This document shows positions 16,373 through 25,487 of a stretch of DNA of 64,000 bases, piece after piece. Numbering within the stretch: position 1 is the first letter of the stretch; the number at the start of each line of letters is the position of its first letter. Below the pieces are notes generated by a model. It was not told the DNA's origin. It made no database searches and saw only the letters and a list, made by a program, of their open reading frames with translations. Location: the NCBI GenBank assembly GCA_945861665.1, contig CAMAVS010000008.1, positions 1 through 64,000 of the forward strand, read 5' to 3'. This DNA is from Chitinophaga pinensis. GTDB lineage: Bacteria > Bacteroidota > Bacteroidia > UBA4408. A program made the translations under genes and the position numbers.

Positions 16373-17173
16373 TTATTGCTGTGCTTTTGTACAAACTACT
16401 TGATTCTTATATTTTAGGTTTATTTTTGTATAAACGTTCCATCCTGTTTTATTAAGTCCTTCAATATAAAACACCAATAGTTTATTAAACTTATCCCTTA
16501 AATTGGTTGCATCACCTAGTAATATACGGTGATTTCCAAATACAGGTATTAATTCTATTTCTCTATCTGCGTTAATATAAATCTGTGCTATTTGCGCTTT
16601 CCAAAATTCGCTTTCATTAATATATTTAGCAAGTAAATAAAGGTCATCTATGATGAATTTTGTTAACAGGGTATCGTTAATATCTCTGCTGAGGAGGTCG
16701 AGTGAGTAGGTATTTGCATACGACTCAATAATGAAACCAGTGGCTACCAGAACCCTTGCTGTATATGACTCAGATAGTGGCATTAAGTTTCCTTCAATGT
16801 CAATATAATAGCTATCATTCTTATAATTAATAATTCTCAACACAGGGGTTCTTTGCTTCACGTATATTTTAATCTCACCGTCTATGCTTTCTGAAACTTG
16901 AGCCTTTTCGATGGATGGATTTTGAAGGTATGTCATTTCAAGTCCTTTAATATCAATTGACTTAAGGGGTTGCCCAATCAATGAATCGCCTTTATCATAA
17001 GCCGTTTGAAGAATATCGTTACGATTGATGAAATTTGCATCATCGTTCTCTTCGATTACAATATCCACTTTATTGCATGGCATTTTGTCGTGCTGATTTT
17101 TTACAAAACCAAGCAATACAATAATACAAATGCTCAACAGTACCCACGATGTTATACGAATTACTTTTTTCAT
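16373..17173 (-). CDS. ftsQ: Cell division protein FtsQ/DivIB
   Basis: The 266-residue bitopic protein has a membrane helix at about 7-25. A POTRA-like domain follows (about 38-115), including FINRNDILQTAYDKGDSLIG and a beta-rich KIYVKQRTPVLRI. The C-terminal beta domain ends near INLKYKNQVVC. Sequence similarity is low, as usual for FtsQ. Identification rests on topology and position between murC (4-base overlap) and ftsA. It links the divisome to septal peptidoglycan synthesis. Confidence 0.88.
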   Translation of the reverse strand: MKKVIRITSWVLLSICIIVLLGFVKNQHDKMPCNKVDIVIEENDDANFINRNDILQTAYDKGDSLIGQPLKSIDIKGLEMTYLQNPSIEKAQVSESIDGEIKIYVKQRTPVLRIINYKNDSYYIDIEGNLMPLSESYTARVLVATGFIIESYANTYSLDLLSRDINDTLLTKFIIDDLYLLAKYINESEFWKAQIAQIYINADREIELIPVFGNHRILLGDATNLRDKFNKLLVFYIEGLNKTGWNVYTKINLKYKNQVVCTKAQQ

Positions 17174-18591
17174 TGAGCTATCAACCTTTTTCTAATGGGT
17201 TCAACAAATGTCTCTATATCACCTGCCCCAAGTGTTAGTAATACTTGCAATTCACGGTTGCACACTTCGTCAACAAGTTCTGCTTTTTGTAAAATAACCT
17301 TATGCCTCGATTTCATTTTGTCTAGGAGCATTTGAGAGCTCACACCATCAATAGGTAACTCTCTTGCCGGATAAACTTCCATCAATATTGTTTCGTCAAG
17401 CAAATCAAGACTTTTGGCAAAATCATCTGCAAAGTCGCGCGTTCGAGAATATAAGTGAGGCTGAAAAACTCCTGTTACTTTTTTGTTTGGGTACATTTCT
17501 TTAACGGAATTAATGCAAGCCTTTAGCTCTTCGGGATGATGCGCATAATCATCAATAAAAATTAGTTGAGGTGTTTTAATCTGATAATCGAAACGTCTTT
17601 TTACACCACTAAAAGTAAACAAGGCCTTTCGTATGTCCTCCTCCTTTATATTTAATACACAAGCGACAGCAATGGCTGAAACAGAATTCTCAACATTGTG
17701 AAATCCCGGTAGCCCTAAAATAAAGTTTTTTAAAACACCCTTGGGTGTATGCACATCATAATGGTATTGTCCGTGCTGAATAAGAATGTTACTCGCAAAA
17801 TAATCGGCAGAAGAGTCATTCACTGAATAAGTAATCGGTTTCTTCTCTGCTCCAATATTTTTTTCAATACTCTTTTTTACAATCAGGGTTGATTTAACTT
17901 GTAGGGCGAATACAGAATAGGACTCCTCCATAAATTTTTTATCACCGTATATATCCAAATGATCCGCATCTACAGATGTAATAACAGCTATTTCGGGGTG
18001 TAGTGTTAAAAATGATCGATCGTATTCATCGGCCTCTACCACAATAAGTTGCTGAAGACTATTGGAAAAAGATGTTGCACACTGGACCTTTAAACTCTCG
18101 CTCAATAACAAATTTGTATTGTAATTTTGAGTAATACCTCCTAAAAACGCAGAGCAATCAAGATTGGCTGTTTTTAAAATGTGGGCAATTAAAGAAGATG
18201 TTGTTGTTTTACCATGCGTTCCTGCTACAGCGATAGTATGTGATTGTTCTGTAATTAATCCAAGAACCTCAGATCGTTTTTTAATGTGAAACCCGTTTAA
18301 ATTAAAAAACACATACTCGCTATGGTCTTTAGGAACAGCAGGCGTAAAAACTATTAAATGCTTAGACTTGGATTCGCGACTCAAGTCTTTAAAATTTTCA
18401 GGAAGTAAGTTAATATTGTCTTCGAAATGTATTTTAATTCCCTCGGCAATTAATTCATCAGTTAACTTAGTTGGTGTTTTATCGTAACCGCTTACACTTT
18501 TCCCCATTGCATTAAAGTACCTTGCAAGAGCACTCATACCGATACCTCCAACACCCAAAAAGTAAACACTTTGTATGTTCTCTAACTTCAT
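17170..18591 (-). CDS. murC: UDP-N-acetylmuramate--L-alanine ligase
   Basis: The 473-residue Mur ligase adds L-Ala to UDP-MurNAc. The N-terminal Rossmann domain begins with FLGVGGIGMSALA (11-23). The ATP loop GTHGKTT spans 124-130. The central domain has EADEYDRSFL, and the C-terminal domain has FDYAHHPEE-type DDYAHHPEELKA and GVFQPHLYSRTRDF. Length is normal. It overlaps murG and ftsQ by 4 bases each, showing tight translational coupling. Confidence 0.98.
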   Translation of the reverse strand: MKLENIQSVYFLGVGGIGMSALARYFNAMGKSVSGYDKTPTKLTDELIAEGIKIHFEDNINLLPENFKDLSRESKSKHLIVFTPAVPKDHSEYVFFNLNGFHIKKRSEVLGLITEQSHTIAVAGTHGKTTTSSLIAHILKTANLDCSAFLGGITQNYNTNLLLSESLKVQCATSFSNSLQQLIVVEADEYDRSFLTLHPEIAVITSVDADHLDIYGDKKFMEESYSVFALQVKSTLIVKKSIEKNIGAEKKPITYSVNDSSADYFASNILIQHGQYHYDVHTPKGVLKNFILGLPGFHNVENSVSAIAVACVLNIKEEDIRKALFTFSGVKRRFDYQIKTPQLIFIDDYAHHPEELKACINSVKEMYPNKKVTGVFQPHLYSRTRDFADDFAKSLDLLDETILMEVYPARELPIDGVSSQMLLDKMKSRHKVILQKAELVDEVCNRELQVLLTLGAGDIETFVEPIRKRLIAQ

Positions 18592-19736
18592 TTTTGTTCC
18601 ACCAATTTTAATATTTCATTTGCAATAACTGCTGCTGATTCTTTAAAAGCAAGTTTTGCAATGTTATCGCCCAACATTTTACATTGATTCGCATTATTGA
18701 TAAGCTCGATTGCTATTGAACATAATTTATCCTTCGCTTCACTATCTTTTATAAATATTGCAGCATTAATGTTTACAAGCGCCATTGCATTTTTTGTTTG
18801 ATGGTCTTCGGCCACATTGGGCGAAGGAATAAGAATACTAGGCTTTTGTACCAAACATAATTCCGAAATCGAACTTGCTCCTGCGCGTGATATAACGATA
18901 TCGGCAGCAGCATAGGCCAAATTCATTGTTGAAATAAAATCAAATGCTTTTATTCCTTTGTCGGAATAGGTTGCAACAGACTGTTGTGCTTGAGGATAAA
19001 ATGATTTTCCTGTTTGCCAAATGAGCTGGATGTTACTTTTTTGAAAAGTTTCGATACAATTTTGGATACTCTCATTGATTGCTCTAGCACCCAAGCTGCC
19101 ACCTATTACTAAAATTGTTTTCTTTCCTGAATTTAATCCGAAATGAGTAAGTGCTATTTCTCTCTTACCATCTATCTCTAAAATATCTTGCCTTACCGGA
19201 TTTCCAGTAAGTATAATTTTTTCTTTTGGAAAATATTTTTCCATGCCAGTATAAGCAACACAAATTTTATTTACCTTTTTTGAAAGTATCCTGTTTGTGA
19301 TACCTGGATATGAATTTTGCTCCTGAATAAGTGTAGGAATTCCTCTTCCTGAAGCTACCTGTAAAGTTGGACCACTTGCAAAACCTCCTGTACCAATTGC
19401 AATATCTGGCTTAAAATTTTTTATAATTTTTTTAGCTTTTAACAAACTTGAAAGAACTTTGAAAGGGAAAAATAAATTTGAAAGGGTTAATTTCCTTTGC
19501 AAACCACTAATCCAAAGGCCCTCTATCTTGTAACCTGCAGCAGGAACTTTTTCCATCTCCATTCTGCCTTCAGCACCTACAAATAAAAACTCTGTATTAG
19601 GACGCAATATTTTAAATGCATTTGCGATGGCTATAGCCGGGAATATGTGCCCTCCTGTTCCACCTCCGCTAATAATTATTTTAATCGGCTTCAATTGCCC
19701 CCCTTTCCTTTTCTTGTTCTGTTTCACGACTAACAC
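18588..19736 (-). CDS. murG: UDP-GlcNAc:lipid I transferase MurG
   Basis: This GT-B glycosyltransferase converts lipid I to lipid II at the inner membrane face. GGGTGGHIFP lies at 24-33, GTGGFASGPT near 115, and the UDP-binding region near 270-310 includes SRAGASSISEL and EDHQTKNA. The longest frame starts at ATG 19736, overlapping ftsW by 56 bases. A TTG at 19694-19692, preceded by a GGAAAGGGGGG purine run, would start the protein just before the glycine-rich loop (368 residues) and is a good alternative. It overlaps murC by 4 bases. Confidence 0.97.
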   Translation of the reverse strand: MLVVKQNKKRKGGQLKPIKIIISGGGTGGHIFPAIAIANAFKILRPNTEFLFVGAEGRMEMEKVPAAGYKIEGLWISGLQRKLTLSNLFFPFKVLSSLLKAKKIIKNFKPDIAIGTGGFASGPTLQVASGRGIPTLIQEQNSYPGITNRILSKKVNKICVAYTGMEKYFPKEKIILTGNPVRQDILEIDGKREIALTHFGLNSGKKTILVIGGSLGARAINESIQNCIETFQKSNIQLIWQTGKSFYPQAQQSVATYSDKGIKAFDFISTMNLAYAAADIVISRAGASSISELCLVQKPSILIPSPNVAEDHQTKNAMALVNINAAIFIKDSEAKDKLCSIAIELINNANQCKMLGDNIAKLAFKESAAVIANEILKLVEQK

Positions 19737-20835
19737 TCAAAATTATCCCTATAGAAATACTCGTAAACCAAATAGATGTACCACCCATACTTATCAATGG
19801 AAGAGGCTGACCTGTTACCGGAAATAAATTAGTAGCTACTGCCATATTTATCATCGCTTGAAAAACCAAACTAAATGTGAGTCCTATGGCCAATAAACTT
19901 CCAAATGTTTTTTCGCTTTTATTCGCAATACGAATACCTCTAAATAATATAATGATGTATAGAAAGACAACAAGCACACCCAATATCATCCCTCCTTCTT
20001 CAATCATAATGGCATAAATAAAGTCGGAAGATGCTTGTGGAAGAAAATTTCGTTGCGTACTTTTTCCCGGACCTTTTCCTGTAACACCACCTATTGCAAT
20101 TGCGATTTTTGCTTGCTCTGCTTGAAAATTGGTTTCACTATCTCCACTTGTAAAATTCTCTATTCGAGCTTTCCAAGTTGCTCCACGCGGGATAGCATTG
20201 GGGAAATTAAATATGAGTAAAACAATAAATGCAATTGCCAATACTCCTATTGCTAAAAGTGAAAGCAGGTGTTTAATGTTTATTCTTCCAATAAACATTA
20301 GTACAAAACAGGTTGCAAAAAGTAAGGCCGATGTTGAAAAATTTGCAGGTAAAATTAATCCGCAAATAATTACTATAGGAATAACTATCGGTAAAAAAGC
20401 CGTCTTAAAATCTTTTATGTGATCCTGTTTTATTGAAAGCACCCTTGCCACATAAACAATAAGTACCAACTTAGCAAAATCGGATGTTTGAAAAGTAAGT
20501 GCTGTTCCCGGAATGGACAACCAACGGTTTGCCTCTCCAGAACCAACGCCTTTTATCAATGTATACAATAAGAGTGGAATAGCTATGAAAATAGCAATTT
20601 GAGAAATTCGCGAGTAATAGGTGTATTTTGTTTTGTGAATAAAGTACATCAACACCAAACCCATCAATAAAATTGAGCCATGCTTAAATAAAAAAAACTC
20701 GGTATTCCCTCCTTTGTATTTATAAGCAAGCGCACCCGAAGAGCTATAAACAACAAGCAACGAAATAATAGACATAATGAAAACCACGAGCCATATTACC
20801 TTGTCCCCCCTTAATTTGTTGATTATATTTACCAC
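19681..20835 (-). CDS. ftsW: SEDS peptidoglycan glycosyltransferase FtsW
   Basis: The 384-residue polytopic protein (about 10 membrane helices) polymerises lipid II at the septum together with FtsI. SEDS landmarks include EANRWLSIPG and FQTSDFAKL. The long loop reads GKGPGKSTQRNFLPQASSDF followed by IYAIMIEEGG, with the catalytic Asp in SSDF. The last membrane region reads LPLISMGGTS. It lies between the orphan MurD C-terminal domain gene and murG, whose start it overlaps. Confidence 0.96.
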   Translation of the reverse strand: MVNIINKLRGDKVIWLVVFIMSIISLLVVYSSSGALAYKYKGGNTEFFLFKHGSILLMGLVLMYFIHKTKYTYYSRISQIAIFIAIPLLLYTLIKGVGSGEANRWLSIPGTALTFQTSDFAKLVLIVYVARVLSIKQDHIKDFKTAFLPIVIPIVIICGLILPANFSTSALLFATCFVLMFIGRINIKHLLSLLAIGVLAIAFIVLLIFNFPNAIPRGATWKARIENFTSGDSETNFQAEQAKIAIAIGGVTGKGPGKSTQRNFLPQASSDFIYAIMIEEGGMILGVLVVFLYIIILFRGIRIANKSEKTFGSLLAIGLTFSLVFQAMINMAVATNLFPVTGQPLPLISMGGTSIWFTSISIGIILSVSRETEQEKERGAIEAD

Positions 20836-20845
20836 CTATTCTTAC

Positions 20846-21376
20846 TTATTTTATTAATTGTACTGCATTGCGAAATTGTTCTCCTCTATCTTCATAACTT
20901 TCAAACATCTCATAACTTGCACAAGCAGGAGATAACAAGACCACATCTCCTGATTTAGCAGCAACGTTAGAAAGCTGAACAGCTTCCGCCATCGAATCCG
21001 CATCGATAATCATCATTGGAACTTCGAACTGAAAGGCAGAAAAGAGTTTATTGTTTTCTTTACCTAAACATACAATTGCTTTTACTCTATCTTTTACAAG
21101 ATCAAGCAATAAGGAATAATCATTTCCTTTATCAACTCCCCCTACAATCCAGACAATTGGTTTCGTCATTTTTTCAAGTGCAAACCAAGTTGAGTCTACG
21201 TCAGATGATTTAGAATCATTGATATATGAAATTCCATTTTTTTCAGCGACTAGTTCCAAACGGTGCTCTACATTTAAATTGTCCGAAAGAGATTCTCTAA
21301 CAAGCTCTCTCCTTATTTGCAGCATTTTTTTTTCTTCTTGTGCGAGTGAAGATTTTAATTTATCTATATTTTCCAT
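20846..21376 (-). CDS. Stand-alone MurD C-terminal domain paralogue
   Basis: The 176-residue protein aligns over about 152 residues (from residue 22 to the end) with residues about 293-445 of the full MurD encoded just upstream, at roughly 60% identity counted by eye. It retains INDSKSSD (52-59; MurD has NDSKATN), IVWIVGGVDKGNDY (74-87) and LLSPACASYEMFESYEDRG (147-165). It lacks the UDP-binding Rossmann domain and the ATP-loop domain, so it cannot act as a ligase alone. Divergence with motif retention indicates an old tandem duplication kept under selection. The start is ATG 21376, 27 bases after the murD stop. A regulatory or subunit role, or slow decay, are all possible. Confidence 0.85.
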   Translation of the reverse strand: MENIDKLKSSLAQEEKKMLQIRRELVRESLSDNLNVEHRLELVAEKNGISYINDSKSSDVDSTWFALEKMTKPIVWIVGGVDKGNDYSLLLDLVKDRVKAIVCLGKENNKLFSAFQFEVPMMIIDADSMAEAVQLSNVAAKSGDVVLLSPACASYEMFESYEDRGEQFRNAVQLIK

Positions 21377-21403
21377 TCTGTTGGTTTTAGGTTAATAAAT
21401 TAT

Positions 21404-22741
21404 TTATAATGAACGTACTGCTTTTTTAAATTGTCTACCGCGATCTTCAAAATTCTCAAACATATCAAAACTTGCACAAGCCGGAGATAACAATACAACG
21501 TCTCCATTTTTTGCTAATTGATACGAGCGCTTAACGGCTTCATCGGCAGTAGAGGCATCCACAATAGAAGGAACAATACCCGAAAATGCTTTGTGAATTT
21601 TTTCGTTCTCTGTTCCTAAACAAATAATTGCCTTTACTTTTTCTTTTACCAAGTCCTTGAGTATATTATAATCATTGCCCTTGTCGATACCACCAACTAT
21701 CCATACAACAGGGCTATTCATACTTTCCAATGCATACCAAGTAGAATTAACGTTGGTTGCTTTTGAGTCGTTAATAAAATCAATTCCGTGAACTTTGGTT
21801 ACAAATTCCAAACGGTGTTCAATGTTTTCAAAATCCGATAAACTATCACGAATGATATCTTTTCTGATTTCAAGTACCTTAGCTGCAATTCCTGCTGCCA
21901 TTGAATTGTAAATATTATGCTTGCCTTGTAGGGCTAAGTCGTGTATTGACATAGAAATGGGGTTATTGTTTATATTAATTATTAATTCACTTTCATTTTC
22001 AAGGAATGCGCCTTCTTCAACGGTTTCCTTTATTGAAAAAGGAATAAGCTTGGCTTCACTTATATTTAAGTTGATATATTTGTTTGTTATCTCATCGTCC
22101 TTACAATAAATAAATACATCATTGCTCGTTTGGTTTTGTGCTATGCGAAATTTGGATCGAATATAATTTTCAAATTCATACTCGTAACGATCGAGATGAT
22201 CGGGAGTTATATTAAGCAATACCGCAATATTCAAACGTGTTTTAAACATTCCGTCCAATTGAAAACTACTCAATTCCAATACATAATAATCGTAATTGTT
22301 TTCTGCAACTTGTAAGGCAAAACTTTTTCCAATATTTCCTCCAAGCCCAACATTCAACCCTGCATTTTTAAGTATGTGATACGTAAGTGAAGTAGCTGTT
22401 GTTTTTCCATTTGTCCCGGTAATACCTATTATTTTTGCATTTGTGTACCTTGAAGCAAATTCAATTTCTGAAATAATTGGAATCCCCTTTTTTAAAGCAA
22501 CCTTTATAATACTAGATTTATCATTAATTCCTGGACTTTTTACAATTTCATCGGCATTCAAAATAAGTTCCTCTGTGTGCTTTTCCTCTTCAAATTTTAT
22601 TTTATTCAAGCTTAACATTGACTTATAATCATCTTTTATTTTTCCTTTATCAGATACAAAAACATCGAACCCATTTTTCTTTGCAAGCACAGCTGCACCT
22701 ATTCCACTTTCTGCTCCGCCTAATACCACTAATCTGTTCAT
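21404..22741 (-). CDS. murD: UDP-MurNAc-L-Ala--D-glutamate ligase
   Basis: The 445-residue Mur ligase is complete: the N-terminal domain begins VVLGGAESGIGAA, the ATP loop GTNGKTT is at 109-115, the metal/carbamate region includes LELSSFQLD and NITPDHLDRY, and GKHNIYN is at 273-279. The C-terminal domain contains NDSKATN (324-330) and SPACASFDMFENFEDRG. It adds D-Glu to UDP-MurNAc-L-Ala. It lies 7 bases after mraY and is followed by a separate copy of its own C-terminal domain. Confidence 0.98.
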   Translation of the reverse strand: MNRLVVLGGAESGIGAAVLAKKNGFDVFVSDKGKIKDDYKSMLSLNKIKFEEEKHTEELILNADEIVKSPGINDKSSIIKVALKKGIPIISEIEFASRYTNAKIIGITGTNGKTTATSLTYHILKNAGLNVGLGGNIGKSFALQVAENNYDYYVLELSSFQLDGMFKTRLNIAVLLNITPDHLDRYEYEFENYIRSKFRIAQNQTSNDVFIYCKDDEITNKYINLNISEAKLIPFSIKETVEEGAFLENESELIININNNPISMSIHDLALQGKHNIYNSMAAGIAAKVLEIRKDIIRDSLSDFENIEHRLEFVTKVHGIDFINDSKATNVNSTWYALESMNSPVVWIVGGIDKGNDYNILKDLVKEKVKAIICLGTENEKIHKAFSGIVPSIVDASTADEAVKRSYQLAKNGDVVLLSPACASFDMFENFEDRGRQFKKAVRSL

Positions 22742-22748
22742 ATAAATA

Positions 22749-24017
22749 CTAGCGTAGTTTTAATGTTACAAAAGTTAATATGGCAAGCATAACACCTATA
22801 ATCCAAAACCGTGTTACAATTTTGGATTCGTGAAATCCCATTTTTTGGTAGTGATGGTGCAAAGGAGCCATTTTAAATAAACGGTTCTCACGTGCATACT
22901 CTATTCCGTGTTTTTGTTTCATACGCTTGAAATAAGCAACCTGCATCATTACCGATAAATTTTCAATTAGAAATATTCCACAAAGGATGGGTATCAACAA
23001 TTCCTTACGAATTGCTAATGCAAACACTGCTATTATTCCTCCTAAGGATAAGCTCCCCGTATCTCCCATAAATATTTGAGCAGGGAACGAATTATACCAC
23101 ATAAAGCCAACGCAAGCTCCAATGAAAGCGCCAATAAAAATAACCAACTCCCCCGAATTTGGAATATATAAAATGTTTAAATAATTCGCAAAAACAGTGT
23201 TACCCGAGACATATGCAAATACAGCCAATGTGACACCAATAATGGCAGATGTGCCTGCAGCAAGCCCATCTATTCCATCTGTAATATTAGCCCCATTAGA
23301 GACGGCAGTAATAATAAAAATAACTATGGGAATGTAAATTAACCAGGCCCATTTCTCGTATCCATCGCCAATAAATTTTAAAATAGTAGCGTAATCAAAT
23401 TCATTATTCTTAACAAATGGAATAGTTGTTTTAAGTGATTTAGTTTTATCCTTGGAGTAATGCGGTAAATTATTGGGATTGATATTTTCTTCAAAAATTT
23501 CATTTTCCAATGCAACTTCCTGGGAGTTGTATATTTTTTCCTTTATCACAACATGATCATTAAAATAAAGTGTAACTCCAACTATTAAACCTAATCCAAC
23601 TTGACCAATTACTTTAAATTTACCTTTCAGTCCATCTTTATTTTTCTTAAACACTTTTATATAATCATCTATAAAACCAATTGTGCCTAACCAAATGGTA
23701 GAAACCAACATAAGTATTATGTATACATTGTGAATTTTTGCAAACAACAAGGTTGGAATAATTATAGATGCGAGTATAATAAGCCCTCCCATTGTAGGAG
23801 TTCCTTGTTTTTGGATTTGCCCATCCAAGCCTAAATCCCTAACAGTTTCTCCAATTTGTTTTTTGCGTATGTAATTAATTATACTTTTTCCAAACACAAG
23901 CGAAATAAGCAATGATAAAATTATCGCCAATGCCGTTCGGAATGATATATATCTAAATACACCTGCACCTGGGAAGTTAATGTACTTATCTAAATAGTCG
24001 AATAAATAGTAAAACAT
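22749..24017 (-). CDS. mraY: Phospho-MurNAc-pentapeptide translocase MraY
   Basis: The 422-residue integral membrane enzyme forms lipid I. Active-site motifs are [35 protein letters not shown] and [13 protein letters not shown] near the C-terminus. A polar insertion of about 60 residues after the DDYIK region ([10 protein letters not shown]... NNEFDYA) makes it longer than the 360-residue E. coli protein. Comparable insertions occur in Bacteroidota MraY. It lies 6 bases after murE and 7 before murD. Confidence 0.97.
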   Translation of the reverse strand: MFYYLFDYLDKYINFPGAGVFRYISFRTALAIILSLLISLVFGKSIINYIRKKQIGETVRDLGLDGQIQKQGTPTMGGLIILASIIIPTLLFAKIHNVYIILMLVSTIWLGTIGFIDDYIKVFKKNKDGLKGKFKVIGQVGLGLIVGVTLYFNDHVVIKEKIYNSQEVALENEIFEENINPNNLPHYSKDKTKSLKTTIPFVKNNEFDYATILKFIGDGYEKWAWLIYIPIVIFIITAVSNGANITDGIDGLAAGTSAIIGVTLAVFAYVSGNTVFANYLNILYIPNSGELVIFIGAFIGACVGFMWYNSFPAQIFMGDTGSLSLGGIIAVFALAIRKELLIPILCGIFLIENLSVMMQVAYFKRMKQKHGIEYARENRLFKMAPLHHHYQKMGFHESKIVTRFWIIGVMLAILTFVTLKLR

Positions 24018-24023
24018 ATATTG

Positions 24024-25487
24024 TTATTTAAACATTAATTCAAAGTTTTTTTTCAATTCTTCTAAATCATCAAAAGGGTACTTCACTCCCTTTATTTCTT
24101 GATATTTCTCGTGCCCCTTCCCTGCTATTAATATTATATCGCCCGGATTAGCCAAAGTACAAGCTGTTTTAATTGCTTCTTTTCTATCCGTAATACTTAA
24201 TACTTTTTTAAAATACACTCCATCTATTCCTTGCTTCATTTGGTTGATAATATCTTCTGGATTTTCGTTACGAGGATTATCGGAAGTAATAATTACTCTA
24301 TCACTATGCTCACAAGCAATCTTAGCCATTATTGGACGCTTAAATGGATCGCGGTCCCCACCACAACCAACCAAACTTATCACTTGTTCGTTTCCTGTTC
24401 TTATCTCTTTAATTGTTTTAAGAACATTGCTTAGTGCGTCAGGAGTATGAGCATAGTCCACAATTCCAATAATACCATTAACAGAACGTATGTATTCAAA
24501 TCTGCCTTCAACAGAATTTAAATTACTTAACGCAGTAAGAATATTTGTTTTGTCTTCTTTAAGCATACTAGCTACTGCATAAGCCAAAGTAACATTGTAA
24601 GCATTAAATGCTCCAATCAATTTTATCCATAATTCTTGTCCATCAATATTGAGTAATATCCCCGAAAGTTGACTCTCCATTATTTTACACTTAAAATCAG
24701 CAGCCGTTTTTAATGCATATGTTTTACAAATTGCACGTGTATTTTGCAACATTAACTCTCCATTCCTATCATCCTTGTTCACGATTGCAAATGCATTATC
24801 ACTCAACTTATCAAAAAACTCTTTTTTTGCAGCTATATAATTATCAAATGTTTTATGATAATCTAAGTGATCGTGTGTTATGTTGGTAAAAGCTGCACCC
24901 GTAAAGTGAATTCCGGCAATTCTATTTTGCACTATTGCATGAGAACTTACTTCCATAAAACAGTAGGTACAAGACGCCTCTACCATTTTTCCGAGCAACG
25001 CATTCAAGGAAACAGGATCAGGAGTAGTATGCGTAGCAGCAACCTCTTCCCCATTAATCAAATTTCTAACTGTAGAAAGCAACCCTACTTTATACCCTAA
25101 TGCCTTAAATAAATTGTATAACAAGGTTACTGTAGTAGTTTTCCCATTGGTGCCTGTGACACCCACCAGTTTTATTTTTTCAGATGGATTATCATAAAAA
25201 TTTGCCGCCATAATACCTAGTGCAAGGCTTGTATCACTTACTTGCACATAGGTTATTTTTTCATTCAACAGTTCGGGTAAAATTTCACAAACAATTGCAA
25301 TAGCACCTGCTTTTATTGATTGTTCAATAAAATTATGTCCATCCACTGAAACTCCTCTAATAGCAACAAATAAGCTAAACTTATCTACCTTACGAGAATC
25401 AAAACAAATTGAATCGATAGCTACATTAGTGCTGCCAATTACATTTTCAATGCCCGCTTTATATAATATGTCGCGTAATAATTTCAT
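24024..25487 (-). CDS. murE: UDP-MurNAc-tripeptide synthetase MurE
   Basis: The 487-residue ligase has ATP loop GTNGKTT in LVGVTGTNGKTTTVTLL, central HTTPDPVSLN and ITHDHLDYHKTF, and C-terminal DYAHTPDAL plus GCGGDRDPFKRP. The motif SDNPRNENPEDI carries the DNPR signature that selects meso-diaminopimelate, so the third peptide residue is predicted to be meso-DAP and not lysine. The start overlaps the ftsI stop by one base (TAATG). Confidence 0.97.
   Translation of the reverse strand: MKLLRDILYKAGIENVIGSTNVAIDSICFDSRKVDKFSLFVAIRGVSVDGHNFIEQSIKAGAIAIVCEILPELLNEKITYVQVSDTSLALGIMAANFYDNPSEKIKLVGVTGTNGKTTTVTLLYNLFKALGYKVGLLSTVRNLINGEEVAATHTTPDPVSLNALLGKMVEASCTYCFMEVSSHAIVQNRIAGIHFTGAAFTNITHDHLDYHKTFDNYIAAKKEFFDKLSDNAFAIVNKDDRNGELMLQNTRAICKTYALKTAADFKCKIMESQLSGILLNIDGQELWIKLIGAFNAYNVTLAYAVASMLKEDKTNILTALSNLNSVEGRFEYIRSVNGIIGIVDYAHTPDALSNVLKTIKEIRTGNEQVISLVGCGGDRDPFKRPIMAKIACEHSDRVIITSDNPRNENPEDIINQMKQGIDGVYFKKVLSITDRKEAIKTACTLANPGDIILIAGKGHEKYQEIKGVKYPFDDLEELKKNFELMFK

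Noticed and set aside
20846-21376. Idea that the short MurD-like ORF is an assembly duplication artefact
   Set aside because: It differs from MurD at about 40% of residues and is spread over the whole length, which an artefact would not give.
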